Shown here: in pieces, positions 1 to 10,529 of the stretch
How the letters are laid out: every line of letters begins with the position of its first letter
How positions within the stretch are numbered: the first letter of the stretch is position 1
NCBI GenBank assembly: GCA_037693485.1
Contig: CM075346.1
Coordinates: 10,879,501-10,943,500, forward strand
DNA: 64,000 bases
Origin: Kitagawia praeruptora
Taxonomy: Eukaryota > Streptophyta > Magnoliopsida > Apiales > Apiaceae
Direction: 5' to 3'
Made by a program: the position numbers and the translations under genes
Notes under the pieces: model-generated
What the model was told of the DNA's origin: nothing
What the model saw: only the letters and a program-made list of their open reading frames with translations
The model's database searches: none

Positions 1-774
1 AGACAGAGAGATACGTATTTTATATTTTACAAAAGCTAGGGTTTTGTTTTCTCTCTTCATCTCTTCCTTTGTAAGCACTTGGTTTAATTTGGATCTTCAT
101 TGTTCTTCGTTAATACAAAGTTTGAGGTATTCTTTATTCTCTTGTTTCATTATTATATGTTTTACATGGCTTCTTTCATTATTCTCATTGTTTTTACTTC
201 TACCATGAGTGAGTAGTTTAATTCTAGGGTATTAAGGGGAGCCATGTTTGCACCATGATTTGGGTTTAATTTGATTAGTAGATTGATGGGTAAAGAGTAA
301 TTCTGATTGATATGTTATAATTCTTAATTTGTGTAATTGCGCAATATCATGGATTAATTGATTGCAATAGGAGTAATAGATCGAGAGATTTTACTACTAG
401 AGGCTTACATACAATTAGCAGAATTGAAGGTGAGTGTGAGAACATCATTAGATATTCTGAGAGCGTTAATGCTTGAGAAAGATTAACCATTGCTTTAATT
501 ACTTAATCCCATTGAAAAGCTATACTTTTGTGATTTGTTTGGTGTAAACATGGTGAACCTGAATTGCCCTAGATCCTTTAATTAATTGATTTAAAACTTT
601 GTTAAATTTGCTTTAGTAGTTAATAAAATTCCAAAACAATCGTTGTGACTAGAAACAATTGATAGTAATTGAATTGAAATTGAAACTGTCTCCTTGAGGA
701 TTCGACCCGTATTTGCTAATATCTACTACAATAGATACCGTGCGCTTGCGGTTAGGTATAAATTTAACACATCA
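1..774 (+). repeat. 5' LTR of the Athila element, 3' part only
   Basis: Bases 1-774 match 9756-10529 with one substitution and no gaps. The LTR ends in CA at 774, followed by a short spacer and the primer-binding site. About 497 bases of its 5' side lie left of the window, judging by the full copy at 9259-10529. Confidence 0.95.
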
Positions 775-780
775 AGTTTT

Positions 781-798
781 TGGCGCCGCTGCCGGGGA
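781..798 (+). other. Primer-binding site, Asp tRNA type
   Basis: TGGCGCCGCTGCCGGGGA sits six bases after the LTR end. It is complementary to the 3' end of plant Asp tRNA (GTC anticodon) with one mismatch (C for T at 789). This tRNA is the usual primer of Athila elements. Confidence 0.85.
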
Positions 799-905
799 GA
801 CGCCTAGTTTATATTATTTTAGTTTGATTGTTTTATATTGTTTCTCTTGTCTCTTTGGAACTCTTGTTCTAATTGAGACCGATCTTACTGCTTTTCCTTG
901 TTTAG

Positions 906-3900
906 TTGTTGATGCCCAAGACCAGGTCTCAAACGAAAGTAGATCAAGCGAAAAAGGATACAACTCCTCTTAGTCAACAAAGGAAAGAGAAGCAGCAAAA
1001 GATACCTGAACCAAAGATTGAGATGGCGGACCTTCCTCCCAAATCTTTGAAGAATTACTCACAGCCCTCTCCGAGTGGGGTACCTACTGGCCTTGCTATG
1101 CCAGCAATTCAAGCAGCAAATTTCGAGATCAAGCCTACTTTGCTCACTATGATCCAACAGAATCAATTTGCTGGGCTTGCCTCTGAAGACCCTACACTTC
1201 ATCTGCAACGGTTTCAACAGCTCTGTTCTACAATTAAACATCAGGGAGTCACTCCAGACCAGTTAAAAGTCATGTTGTTCGGTTTCTCTCTTCGTGATAA
1301 AGCTCAAAAGTGGTTGAATGATATTGACTTGACCGAGTGGGATAAGATTGCTCAAGCTTTCTTAACTGAGTTCTTCCCTCCTAACAGAACCGACGATTTG
1401 ATCGACAAGATGATGGGTTTTAAGCAAGATTATGGTGAATCTCTACGGGATGCTTGGGACAGATTCAAGGATTATCAACGTGCATGCCCTCACCATGGTC
1501 TTGAGAAGTGGTTTCTTCTTAAACGCTTCTACAATGGTCTTGATCCTGAGACAAAAGGTATGGTTGATAACGCTGCAGGTGGTGTATTTCTGGATAAAGG
1601 AGTTGATGATGCATATGCTTTTCTCTCAAATTTGGCTGCTAATCACTTCAGTAACCCGAGAGCAACCAAGAAAGGGGGTAAACTTGAAGTGGATGCTTAT
1701 TCTTTATTATCATCTCAACTAGCTGCATTGACTCAAGAGATCCACTCATTGAAGACATCTCAGCCCTCTACTCAACCTATGAGCATCAATGCATTGTCGT
1801 CCATGGCTCCTATGAATAATCCTGTTTGTGAAGTCTGTGGCATCCAAGGCCACTATGGTAATGATTGCCAATACAATGCTCAAAATTCACATAATTTTCA
1901 GATGGAGCAAGCAAATGTTTTCCAACAGAGGCAGCAGTACAATCCGTACTCCAACACTTACAATCCTGGTTGGAAAGATCATCCGAACTTCTCATATAGG
2001 AACAATAATGCTCAGAATTCAAATGTTCCTAATCAGCAGCAATATCAGCAGTCGTACCAGCCTCCTCCACAGCAGCAGTATAGGCCTCCTCAAGGACCTA
2101 TGAATCCCCCTGGATTCCAAAGGCCTCCTCAAAATTATGCTCCTCAAGCAAATCAAGCTGCACAGGCTGATAATCAAGGTGATATGATGAAGATATTGCT
2201 ACAAATGCAAACAAAGATGAACCAGATGGAGATTCATAACAAGATGTTGGAAACTCAGATTGCTCAAATGGCTAGTTCTTCATCTACAAGGCAACAAGGC
2301 TCTCTACCAGCACAACCAACTCAGCCAAAGGAAAATGTGAATGCCATTGCTCTTAGGAGTGGTCGTACTTATGATGCTCCTCCAATGCCTACTGATGATG
2401 TTCCTAATGAGAAAGAAGAAGAGAATTCTAAGGAAGACAAGGTAGAGAAAGTTGTTGAGGATACAAACAAAGATGAAACTGAAGAAAGCAAGAAAAAAGA
2501 CAAAGAGAAGACTGCAGTTACTCCTCCACCATTTGTGCCAAAGCTCCCATTCCCTAGTAGGATGAACAGAACTAAGGTGGACCAGCAGTTTGGTAAGTTC
2601 ATGACACTTGTCAAGAATCTTGAGGTAACAGTTCCTTTCACTGATTTAATTTCTCAAGTTCCATCATATGCAAAGTTTCTTAAGGATATTCTCACTAAGA
2701 AAAGGTCTTTTGGTGAGGTAGAGACAGTAGCTTTTACTGAAGAGTGTAGTGCTGTTTTACAGAATAAGTCTCCACCTAAGCTTAAAGATCCTGGTAGTTT
2801 TTCGATCCCATGTCATTTAGGTGCATTGTTCATTGATAAAGCTTTATGTGATTTAGGCGCTAGTGTCTCAGTCATGCCTCTCTCGGTTTTTCAAAAACTA
2901 AATATGGGAGAATTAAAATGTACACAAATGACTTTGCAAATGGCAGACCGTTCGATAAAATATCCCCTTGGAATTTTAGAGGATGTGCCTGTTAGGGTTG
3001 GAAAATTCTATATTCCTGTAGACTTTGTAGTTCTAGATATGGAAGAGGACAGCCAAATACCTATTATTTTAGGTAGACCATTTCTCTGTACTGCAGGTGC
3101 TGTTATTGATGTTAAAAGTGAGACTCTCACATTGAGTGTTGGTGATGATAAAATTACTTTTACTCTAACCTCTGCTCTTAAATCCCCTTTGCTTGAGAAT
3201 ACTTGCTGCAGGATTGATGTTATAGATAGAATTGTCCAAGATGAGACACCTCAGATTCTATTGAATGATGCATTGGAAGCAGTGCTCATGCTTGAAGCTT
3301 CAGAAGGAGAAGGACATGCTGAAGTCGATTCATTGATTCTTGAGTTGGATGGTGCAACTGATCCGAATTGTGAGGTAACCAACACTGTCACTTCTTGTGG
3401 TGAACCTCAGGTAAACAAGTTAGAGTTAAAGTCTTTGCCATCTAATCTTAAATATGTGTTTCTTGATGATGAAAAGACTTGTCCTGTGATTGTTAGCTCT
3501 AGTCTTGATGATAACCAAGTTTTTAAGCTTCTTACTGTTTTGCGTGCACATAGAAAAGCTATTGGGTATAGTATTGATGATCTCACGGGGATTAGCCCAG
3601 ACTTTTGCATGCATAGAATTCACTTAGATGATGACCATAAGCCTTGCATACAGGGACAACGTCGCTTGAACCCTAACATGCAAGAGGTTGTTAAAAAAGA
3701 AGTTTTGAAATTGTTAGATGCGGGCATCATTTACCCAATTTCTGATTCTAAATGGGTAAGCCCAGTTCAGGTAGTCCCTAAGAAAGGAGGAACAACGGTA
3801 ATTAAGAATGATAAAGATGAATTGATTCCCACTCGAATTGTCACCGGTTGGCGAATGTGCATTGATTACCGTAAGTTAAACACTGCTACTAGAAAAGACC

Positions 3901-6326
3901 ATTATCCTCTCCCTTTCATTGATCAGATGTTAGAAAGACTTGCTAAGCATAAGTACTTTTGCTATTTAGATGGATATTCAGGGTTCTTTCAGATCCCTAT
4001 ACATCCTGATGACCAAGAAAAGACTACATTTACTTGCCCATATGGTACCTTTGCATATCGTAGAGTGCCTTTTGGTTTGTGCAATGCCCCTGCTACTTTT
4101 CAGCGTTGCATGACTACTATATTTTCTGATTTCATAGAGTCTATCATGGAAGTATTTATGGATGATTTCAGTGTTTATGGGTCTGATTTTGATGTATGTC
4201 TGCATAATCTTTCTAAAGTGCTTAAACGTTGTGAAGAGGTGAATTTGGTTTTGAATTGGGAAAAGTGCCACTTCATGGTCAATGAAGGAGTGGTACTTGG
4301 TCATTTGATTTCTGAACGTGGCATCCAGGTTGACAAAGCAAAAATTGAGGTGATTGAGAAACTTCCTCCTCCTGTTAGTGTCAAGGGAGTGAGGAGTTTC
4401 CTTGGTCATGCGGGTTTTTATCGTCGTTTTATAAAAGATTTTTCAAAAATTGCAAAACCCCTAACTCAATTGTTGCTTAAGGATGCCACCTTTGTGTTTA
4501 CTGACGCTTGTTTGGAGTCTTTTAACAGGATTAAGGAAGCCTTGATAAGTGCACCAATCATTCAATCTCCATATTGGAATCTTCCATTTGAAATCATGTG
4601 TGATGCAAGTGATTATGCAGTTGGAGCAGTTCTCGGTCAAAGGAAAGACAAGGTATTGCACGCTATCTACTATGCAAGTAAAACCTTGGATGAAGCTCAA
4701 GTCAATTATGCTACGACTGAGAAGGAACTTCTAGCTGTGGTCTACGCTCTTGACAAATTCCGATCCTATCTCATTGGCTCAAAGGTCATTGTTCACACTG
4801 ATCATTCTGCACTTAAATATCTTCTGGCGAAGAAGGAAGCAAAGCCAAGGCTTATTCGTTGGATTCTGTTACTCCAAGAATTTGACTTAGAAATCAAAGA
4901 CAAGAAGGGTGCTGAGAATGTGGTTGCGGATCATCTTTCACGGTTGCGTTTCAAATCTGATATTGCGTCAAACACTCTTATTGACGATTCTTTTCCAGAT
5001 GATCACTTATTTTCGGTTGCTACTCAAACTCCATGGTATGCAGATTTTGCAAATTTCTGTGTTAGTGGATCTCACCCTCCAGAATTGACTTATCAGCAAA
5101 GGAAGAGGTTTTATCATGATGCTAAACAATACTTTTGGGATGACCCTTTCTTGTATCGCAAGTGTGCTGATGGAATTTTTCGTAGATGTGTCCCTGAGTT
5201 TGAAGTACATGACATTCTCAAGCATTGTCATTCTTTCGCATGTGGAGGCCACCATGGTCCTTCAAAAACTGCTGCTAAGGTACTTCAATCTGGGTTCTTT
5301 TGGCCTTCTCTATTTAAGGATGCTCGTGCTTTCTGTTTGGCGTGTGATGCATGTCAAAGAACGGGTAATATTTCTAAACGCCATGAGATGCCTCAAACTG
5401 GAATTCTTGAAGTCGAGATATTTGACGTATGGGGTGTTGATTTTATGGGACCTTTCCCGAGTTCTTGTGGAATGAGATACATCTTAGTTGCTATCGATTA
5501 TGTGTCCAAATGGGTTGAAGCAGTTGGATCAGTAACCAATGATTCCAAGGTGGTTATGAAGCTTTTCAAGAATATTATCTTCCCTCGATTTGGAGTTCCT
5601 AGAACAGTGATAAGTGATGGTGGTTCTCATTTCCGTCATCGACAGTTTGAAACTTTGTTGAAGAAATATGGCGTTACTCACAAGGTTGCTCTTGCATATC
5701 ACCCTCAAACAAGCGGCCAAGTGGAGGTTTCTAATCGCCAAATTAAGAGCATTTTGGAGAAGATGGTCGCAAAGTCAAGGAAAGATTGGTACTTGAAGTT
5801 AGATGATGCTTTGTGGGCTTATCGGACGGCTTATAAAACACCTATAGGAACCACTCCTTATCGGTTGATCTATGGTAAAGCATGTCACTTGCCAGTGGAG
5901 TTGGAACATCGCGCTTTTTGGGCTATCAAAGAACTCAACATGGATTTGAAGGCTGCGGGGCAAGCGAGACTTCTTCAACTTAATGAGTTAGATGAGCTTC
6001 GATTTGATGCTTATGACAATTCTCGGCTTTACAAGGAGAGAACGAAGAAGATGCATGACAAGGTGATTCAGAGAAGAGATTTTCAGGTTGGTGACAAGGT
6101 GTTGTTGTTCAATTCCAGACTTCGACTTTTTCCGGGAAAGCTCAAATCAAGATGGTCTAGACCTTTTACTGTCACCGATGTCAAATTTTATGGTGCTATT
6201 GAAGTTATGGGACGAGATGGAACAAAATTTAAGGTCAACGGTCAACGCCTTAAATTATATGTGGATGGTGCATTCGTAGGAGAGATGGAAGCGATTTATC
6301 TCGACAATCCCTCAACGGAGATCTGA
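906..6326 (+). CDS. Gag-Pol polyprotein of Athila-type retrotransposon, intact
   Basis: This open frame of 1,806 codons encodes capsid and replication enzymes in one chain. A second Met two codons in (912) is an equally good start. In order: retrotransposon Gag domain (about residues 60-250); a CCHC zinc knuckle (308-321, CEVCGIQGHYGNDC); a Gln/Pro-rich linker; an aspartic protease with DLGA rather than DTG/DSG (Asp649); reverse transcriptase with FMDD (1084-1087); RNase H starting near Asp1233; an integrase HHCC zinc domain (about 1440-1485); and the integrase catalytic triad Asp1512, Asp1571, Glu1607, with 35 residues between the last two. No stop or frameshift is seen, which fits the near-identical LTRs. 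The element is probably autonomous or recently so; transcription cannot be judged from sequence. Confidence 0.95.
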   Translation: MLMPKTRSQTKVDQAKKDTTPLSQQRKEKQQKIPEPKIEMADLPPKSLKNYSQPSPSGVPTGLAMPAIQAANFEIKPTLLTMIQQNQFAGLASEDPTLHLQRFQQLCSTIKHQGVTPDQLKVMLFGFSLRDKAQKWLNDIDLTEWDKIAQAFLTEFFPPNRTDDLIDKMMGFKQDYGESLRDAWDRFKDYQRACPHHGLEKWFLLKRFYNGLDPETKGMVDNAAGGVFLDKGVDDAYAFLSNLAANHFSNPRATKKGGKLEVDAYSLLSSQLAALTQEIHSLKTSQPSTQPMSINALSSMAPMNNPVCEVCGIQGHYGNDCQYNAQNSHNFQMEQANVFQQRQQYNPYSNTYNPGWKDHPNFSYRNNNAQNSNVPNQQQYQQSYQPPPQQQYRPPQGPMNPPGFQRPPQNYAPQANQAAQADNQGDMMKILLQMQTKMNQMEIHNKMLETQIAQMASSSSTRQQGSLPAQPTQPKENVNAIALRSGRTYDAPPMPTDDVPNEKEEENSKEDKVEKVVEDTNKDETEESKKKDKEKTAVTPPPFVPKLPFPSRMNRTKVDQQFGKFMTLVKNLEVTVPFTDLISQVPSYAKFLKDILTKKRSFGEVETVAFTEECSAVLQNKSPPKLKDPGSFSIPCHLGALFIDKALCDLGASVSVMPLSVFQKLNMGELKCTQMTLQMADRSIKYPLGILEDVPVRVGKFYIPVDFVVLDMEEDSQIPIILGRPFLCTAGAVIDVKSETLTLSVGDDKITFTLTSALKSPLLENTCCRIDVIDRIVQDETPQILLNDALEAVLMLEASEGEGHAEVDSLILELDGATDPNCEVTNTVTSCGEPQVNKLELKSLPSNLKYVFLDDEKTCPVIVSSSLDDNQVFKLLTVLRAHRKAIGYSIDDLTGISPDFCMHRIHLDDDHKPCIQGQRRLNPNMQEVVKKEVLKLLDAGIIYPISDSKWVSPVQVVPKKGGTTVIKNDKDELIPTRIVTGWRMCIDYRKLNTATRKDHYPLPFIDQMLERLAKHKYFCYLDGYSGFFQIPIHPDDQEKTTFTCPYGTFAYRRVPFGLCNAPATFQRCMTTIFSDFIESIMEVFMDDFSVYGSDFDVCLHNLSKVLKRCEEVNLVLNWEKCHFMVNEGVVLGHLISERGIQVDKAKIEVIEKLPPPVSVKGVRSFLGHAGFYRRFIKDFSKIAKPLTQLLLKDATFVFTDACLESFNRIKEALISAPIIQSPYWNLPFEIMCDASDYAVGAVLGQRKDKVLHAIYYASKTLDEAQVNYATTEKELLAVVYALDKFRSYLIGSKVIVHTDHSALKYLLAKKEAKPRLIRWILLLQEFDLEIKDKKGAENVVADHLSRLRFKSDIASNTLIDDSFPDDHLFSVATQTPWYADFANFCVSGSHPPELTYQQRKRFYHDAKQYFWDDPFLYRKCADGIFRRCVPEFEVHDILKHCHSFACGGHHGPSKTAAKVLQSGFFWPSLFKDARAFCLACDACQRTGNISKRHEMPQTGILEVEIFDVWGVDFMGPFPSSCGMRYILVAIDYVSKWVEAVGSVTNDSKVVMKLFKNIIFPRFGVPRTVISDGGSHFRHRQFETLLKKYGVTHKVALAYHPQTSGQVEVSNRQIKSILEKMVAKSRKDWYLKLDDALWAYRTAYKTPIGTTPYRLIYGKACHLPVELEHRAFWAIKELNMDLKAAGQARLLQLNELDELRFDAYDNSRLYKERTKKMHDKVIQRRDFQVGDKVLLFNSRLRLFPGKLKSRWSRPFTVTDVKFYGAIEVMGRDGTKFKVNGQRLKLYVDGAFVGEMEAIYLDNPSTEI

Positions 6327-6468
6327 ACCAGCTGAGTCGAGCCAACGACGTTAAACAAAAGCGCTTCTTGGGAGGCAACCCAAGCCTTGTGAAAAAAAAA
6401 AAAAAAAATTTGAGTGTTGTTGAAAAAAAAAAAATCAAAAAAATCAAAAAAATCGAAATTTAGTGTGT

Positions 6469-6635
6469 AACGCAGGTTGCCCCTGCGTTTCTGACATTAG
6501 GGCAGTTTGCAGGGGTGTAACGCAGGCTGCGCCTGCGTTACTGGAATAGAAGCAGTTTGCGTCCCTGATGCGCAGCTTGCGCTGGCGCATCTGCTCTAGA
6601 CGCAGATTGCCCTGCACGCGAGCAAGCTGCGCGTG
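6469..6635 (+). repeat. Cluster of four GC-rich hairpins after pol
   Basis: Four successive inverted repeats lie in an otherwise A/T-rich stretch: stems 6469-6476/6482-6489 (8 bp), 6518-6527/6531-6540 (10 bp, loop TGC), 6567-6573/6585-6591 (7 bp plus an inner AGC/GCT stem with a bulged G) and 6615-6620/6630-6635 (6 bp plus the same inner stem and bulge). The spacers share GCAGTTTGC or a close variant, so the unit is roughly 50 bases. The function is unknown; RNA packaging, stability or dimerisation are guesses. Confidence 0.8.
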
Positions 6636-6836
6636 GTTCAGAGGATATCAGCAATTTTTTTTTCACGTCTCTGTGTGTCCTGTGCGCTGTTGACTGTTGT
6701 ATATTATAAAAAAAAAAAAATCTCTTTCCACCCACCTTTCTATTTATACCCCTTTACACCTAATTCTTTTCCTATTTAAATTCCAAAACCTCCCATCTCT
6801 CCACCAAAAACTCTAAACCTATATCTATTCTAATTC

Positions 6837-6840
<4 letters not shown>

Positions 6841-6881
<41 letters not shown>

Positions 6882-6949
6882 ATTATTATTATATTTCTTT
6901 ATTATTTTTGTATTTTATTTAGGAATTTATTTTTTTTTTTTTTTTTGTA

Positions 6950-6989
<40 letters not shown>

Positions 6990-7015
6990 TATTTGTTATT
7001 ATTATTATTATTACT
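6841..7015. repeat. TTA-repeat microsatellites
   Basis: Two runs of the trinucleotide TTA (6841-6893 and 6958-7015) flank a T-rich stretch inside the Athila 3' region. Confidence 0.9.
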
Positions 7016-9243
7016 ATTTATTTATTTTATTTTTCTTTTTAATCCCTAAACCCTATTACCTTCTCACCCAAATTTTTTCCTTTTCACATTAAAATTCTTA
7101 AATCTATCCTATCATTCCATTGTCTATATATACCCATACATACACACCCAATTTATTATTTTCTTCCTCTACATCTTTAAAAATTCAAGTTTGGGGGAAA
7201 ATTAGTACAAGTTCACCTCTTTGATTCGTAGTTGGGATTTTTCTTCTCTAATTTTTTATTACGAATTTGTGTTCTTGTAAATTGGGGGTTTTGTAATATT
7301 CTTGTTAATTGGGTATTTTTGGTGTGATATTGCTTGGTGGTTTTTGCAGGAAATTTCTTGGTGGATGTTGGTGGTGAGTGGGTGGCTTCTAAGCGAATGA
7401 GGGATGGTTTTCACACCCGACACCTTGATTTCAGGGGAGTTTTCTTTCTTTTCTTTTTAGTGTAGTTTTATTTTGTTTTTAGTTGTAGTTTTGTATCTTG
7501 TTCATTAGTTCATTGGGGACAATGAACCGCTTAAGTGTGGGGAGGTGTTCTCAACGTAGTGTATTACTTGTTTAAAAAAATAAAAATCCAAAAAAAAAAT
7601 TATTAAAAAATTAAAAATACCAAAAATAATTCTAGCCATGCAATTTGATTAGTTGTTGTATTTTGCTTGATACACCCATGCATGCGTAGAATTCTTGTGT
7701 TTATTGACGCTTTTGTATGAGAAGTGACGTGCTTTGTTCTTGTGCACACACTTACACTAGCAAGTTGAAGCTGGTAGACTTAATTGGATGTTGTAAGTGA
7801 TTAGAATGACATGAATATGTGCAAGATGACTTGGTTTTCATGCTTTGAGTACAAGTAGGTGCGTTAGAGAGTCTTGTTACCTGGGATTGATTATGTTTTG
7901 TCACACCAAGTGAGTTTTGAGCCTATATGCATATCTTTTGCATGATTTTTCGTTTGCTTGAGTGTCCACATGTTGTTTACATTGCTAGCACTTACTTGAG
8001 ATCTTTCTTGAAATGCATGATATTACTTGATGATGAGATGATAAAGGCACTTAGGTTTAACCTCGTATTTCCCATATTTCCACACCTTTTTAAACATGAT
8101 CAATTAGTTAACCCGTTGAGCTTAATCCTATTCTTTCGGTGACATACCACATTACTTGCCATTATCCTTTTTATTCTATTGGCCTTACATTAAATTTGAA
8201 CCTAAATTGTCAAAGGCTAGTATCGTGCTTAAGGGAGTAATAAGGTGTTCATAAAAGGGGGGGTTATTGATGATCATACTTTTGGGGAATATTGATCTTG
8301 GGTTGATGCTTGCTAGTCGAAATTCATAATAATATCTATGGATCATTGTGCTTATTCCTTAGCTCTCTGAAAAAAAAAAGAAAAAAAAAAAGAAAAAAAA
8401 AACAGAAAAAAAATAGAAAGAAAAAAAAAAGAAAAAAAAAAGAATAAATTTGAGAGCATTTTTATGTTTGTATGATCCTTCTTCATTCGACTAGTCAAGT
8501 TATTATGTAAGGGTTATTGAAAAATCCAAGTGTGGGGAAGTATTTGTTTTAATAGAAAGGGAATTGGATAATGATTATTGTTGGGTACTAGCTTTTGACA
8601 TTAACCTTCTTTAGCTTTCTTGACATACCTTGTCCCTAGCCCACGCTACAACCCGAATAAAGACCTTTTGATTGTCATCAGTGATGTATGTTGTGTTGAG
8701 AGTGAGATTGATTGCGAGTGTCAAGTTGTGTTTATGATTTTGTTGGAATTGAGTGATACACTTAACCTTGTTCTTGAGTGAATATTCGTTTTTGAGTGAA
8801 AGGTGAGTTATTACTTGTTTTGGCATAGGAGATCCCAGGTTTAGACTTAAAGATGTGTTTCTTGTGGGCTTAGCATGATTACCAACGATTTTTACACTTG
8901 ACATGAATTTTTATGACCTTCTGCATGTTGGTTGAGTGGACTACGTGAATACTTGCACTTTCGACACCAAGACATCGTATGTTTGCTTTGATTCTTAAGT
9001 TGATGTGGCATGAGAGGACTTGTGTGTGTGGTGTTGTGTTAGCATTGATCTGTTGCATGGTTAGATGAATTTTGTGGGTACATTCACTATAAACCCTCAC
9101 GAGACAACACTCGTCCTACTAGGGCTGCCTAGGGGTTTAACGGCTTGTTGCATATGCTCAATGCAATCGTGTCATCTACGAAAGTGATGTTTGTTAGGAT
9201 TTAGTTTTTATTTCACTTATTTGCCCGAGGACGTGCAAATGCT

Positions 9244-9258
9244 AAGTGTGGGGATGTT
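9244..9258 (+). other. Polypurine tract of the Athila element
   Basis: AAGTGTGGGGATG lies immediately before the 3' LTR, which begins TGATAGAG at 9259. This is the expected place for plus-strand priming. Confidence 0.75.
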
Positions 9259-10529
9259 TGATAGAGTATATTTTTATATATATTTTAGATGATTTTATTC
9301 TCATATTTATTGTGTTTTGCATTGATTTGGATTTTTATTTAATATATTTTATTGTTTTATTGTAGGAAATAAAGAATTCATGACTTGGAAGGATTTGGAG
9401 CAAAAAGAGCTATTTTGGAGATAAAATAAGAGAAAATTCGTAATATTGGGCTATACAGGCTGCCTGCACTGTTTGGGCCATATCTTGAGTTCCAGAAGTC
9501 AGAATTTGACGAAATTACTGTCCACGCGAAGCTTAGGGAATTATCTTTAATTCAGAGGTGGTCCAATAAGCAAAATCCAACTGGAAGAGCCCAGAAACAG
9601 AGGAGCAAAATTAGTGACGAATTTTACAAGAAAATCCTATTTAATTATGGATATCTTTTTGTAAATTGATTAGGATATTAAAAATACTTTTATTAGAAGA
9701 AAGAGATCAGATTTTATTGGGGGATATATTATAAAAACGTGGGATAGAGAGGGAGAGACAGAGAGATACGTATTTTATATTTTACAAAAGCTAGGGTTTT
9801 GTTTTCTCTCTTCATCTCTTCCTTTGTAAGCACTTGGTTTAATTTGGATCTTCATTGTTCTTCGTTAATACAAAGTTTGAGGTATTCTTTATTCTCTTGT
9901 TTCATTATTATATGTTTTACATGGCTTCTTTCATTATTCTCATTGTTTTTACTTCTACCATGAGTGAGTAGTTTAATTCTAGGGTATTAAGGGGAGCCAT
10001 GTTTGCACCATGATTTGGGTTTAATTTGATTAGTAGATTGATGGGTAAAGAGTAATTCTGATTGATATGTTATAATTCTTAATTTGTGTAATTGCGCAAT
10101 ATCATGGATTAATTGATTGCAATAGGAGTAATAGATCGAGAGATTTTACTACTAGAGGCTTACATACAATTAGCAGAATTGAAGGTGAGTGTGAGAACAT
10201 CATTAGATATTCTGAGAGCGTTAATGCTTGAGAAAGATTAACCATTGCTTTAATTACTTAATCCCATTGAAAAGCTATACTTTTGTGATTTGTTTGGTGT
10301 AAACATGGTGAACCTGAATTGCCCTAGATCCTTTAATTAATTGATTTAAAACTTTGTTAAATTTGCTTTAGTAGTTAATAAAATTCCAAAACAATCGTTG
10401 TGACTAGAAACAATTGATAGCAATTGAATTGAAATTGAAACTGTCTCCTTGAGGATTCGACCCGTATTTGCTAATATCTACTACAATAGATACCGTGCGC
10501 TTGCGGTTAGGTATAAATTTAACACATCA
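9259..10529 (+). repeat. 3' LTR of the Athila element (1,271 bp)
   Basis: It begins TGATAGAG after the polypurine tract and ends AACACATCA at 10529. Bases 9756-10529 are the copy of 1-774. The last bases are read on the - strand as part of the interrupted copia ORF, which is how the insertion point can be placed. Confidence 0.92.

Larger units (their letters stand above)
6327..9258 (+). other. Non-coding 3' region of the Athila element
   Basis: About 2.9 kb between the pol stop and the 3' LTR has no long ORF. It holds four GC-rich hairpins (6469-6635), TTA microsatellites (6841-6893 and 6958-7015), an A-rich run with regularly spaced G (about 8369-8446), and four copies of a polypurine motif of the form AAGTKTGGGG at 7187, 7533, 8528 and 9244. 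In other Athila elements this space often holds an env-like ORF; here I see none. Confidence 0.75.
1..10529 (+). mobile_element. Athila-type Ty3/gypsy LTR retrotransposon (5' LTR cut by window edge)
   Basis: The element has a partial 5' LTR (1-774), a primer-binding site (781-798), one gag-pol gene (906-6326), a long non-coding 3' part (6327-9258), a polypurine tract and a complete 3' LTR (9259-10529). The overlapping 774 bases of the two LTRs differ at one position (T at 665, C in the other copy), so the insertion is very recent. The FMDDFSVYG reverse transcriptase box, the Asp-tRNA primer site and the long untranslated 3' region are Athila traits. Its right edge lies inside the 3' ORF of a copia element, with GTGAT just outside; the matching left target duplication is beyond the window. 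I found no env-like ORF. Confidence 0.93.

Noticed and set aside
7927..8142. Possible env-like ORF in the Athila 3' region
   Set aside because: The frame is only 71 codons, with no signal peptide or membrane pattern that could be supported, and is flanked by stops in all frames.
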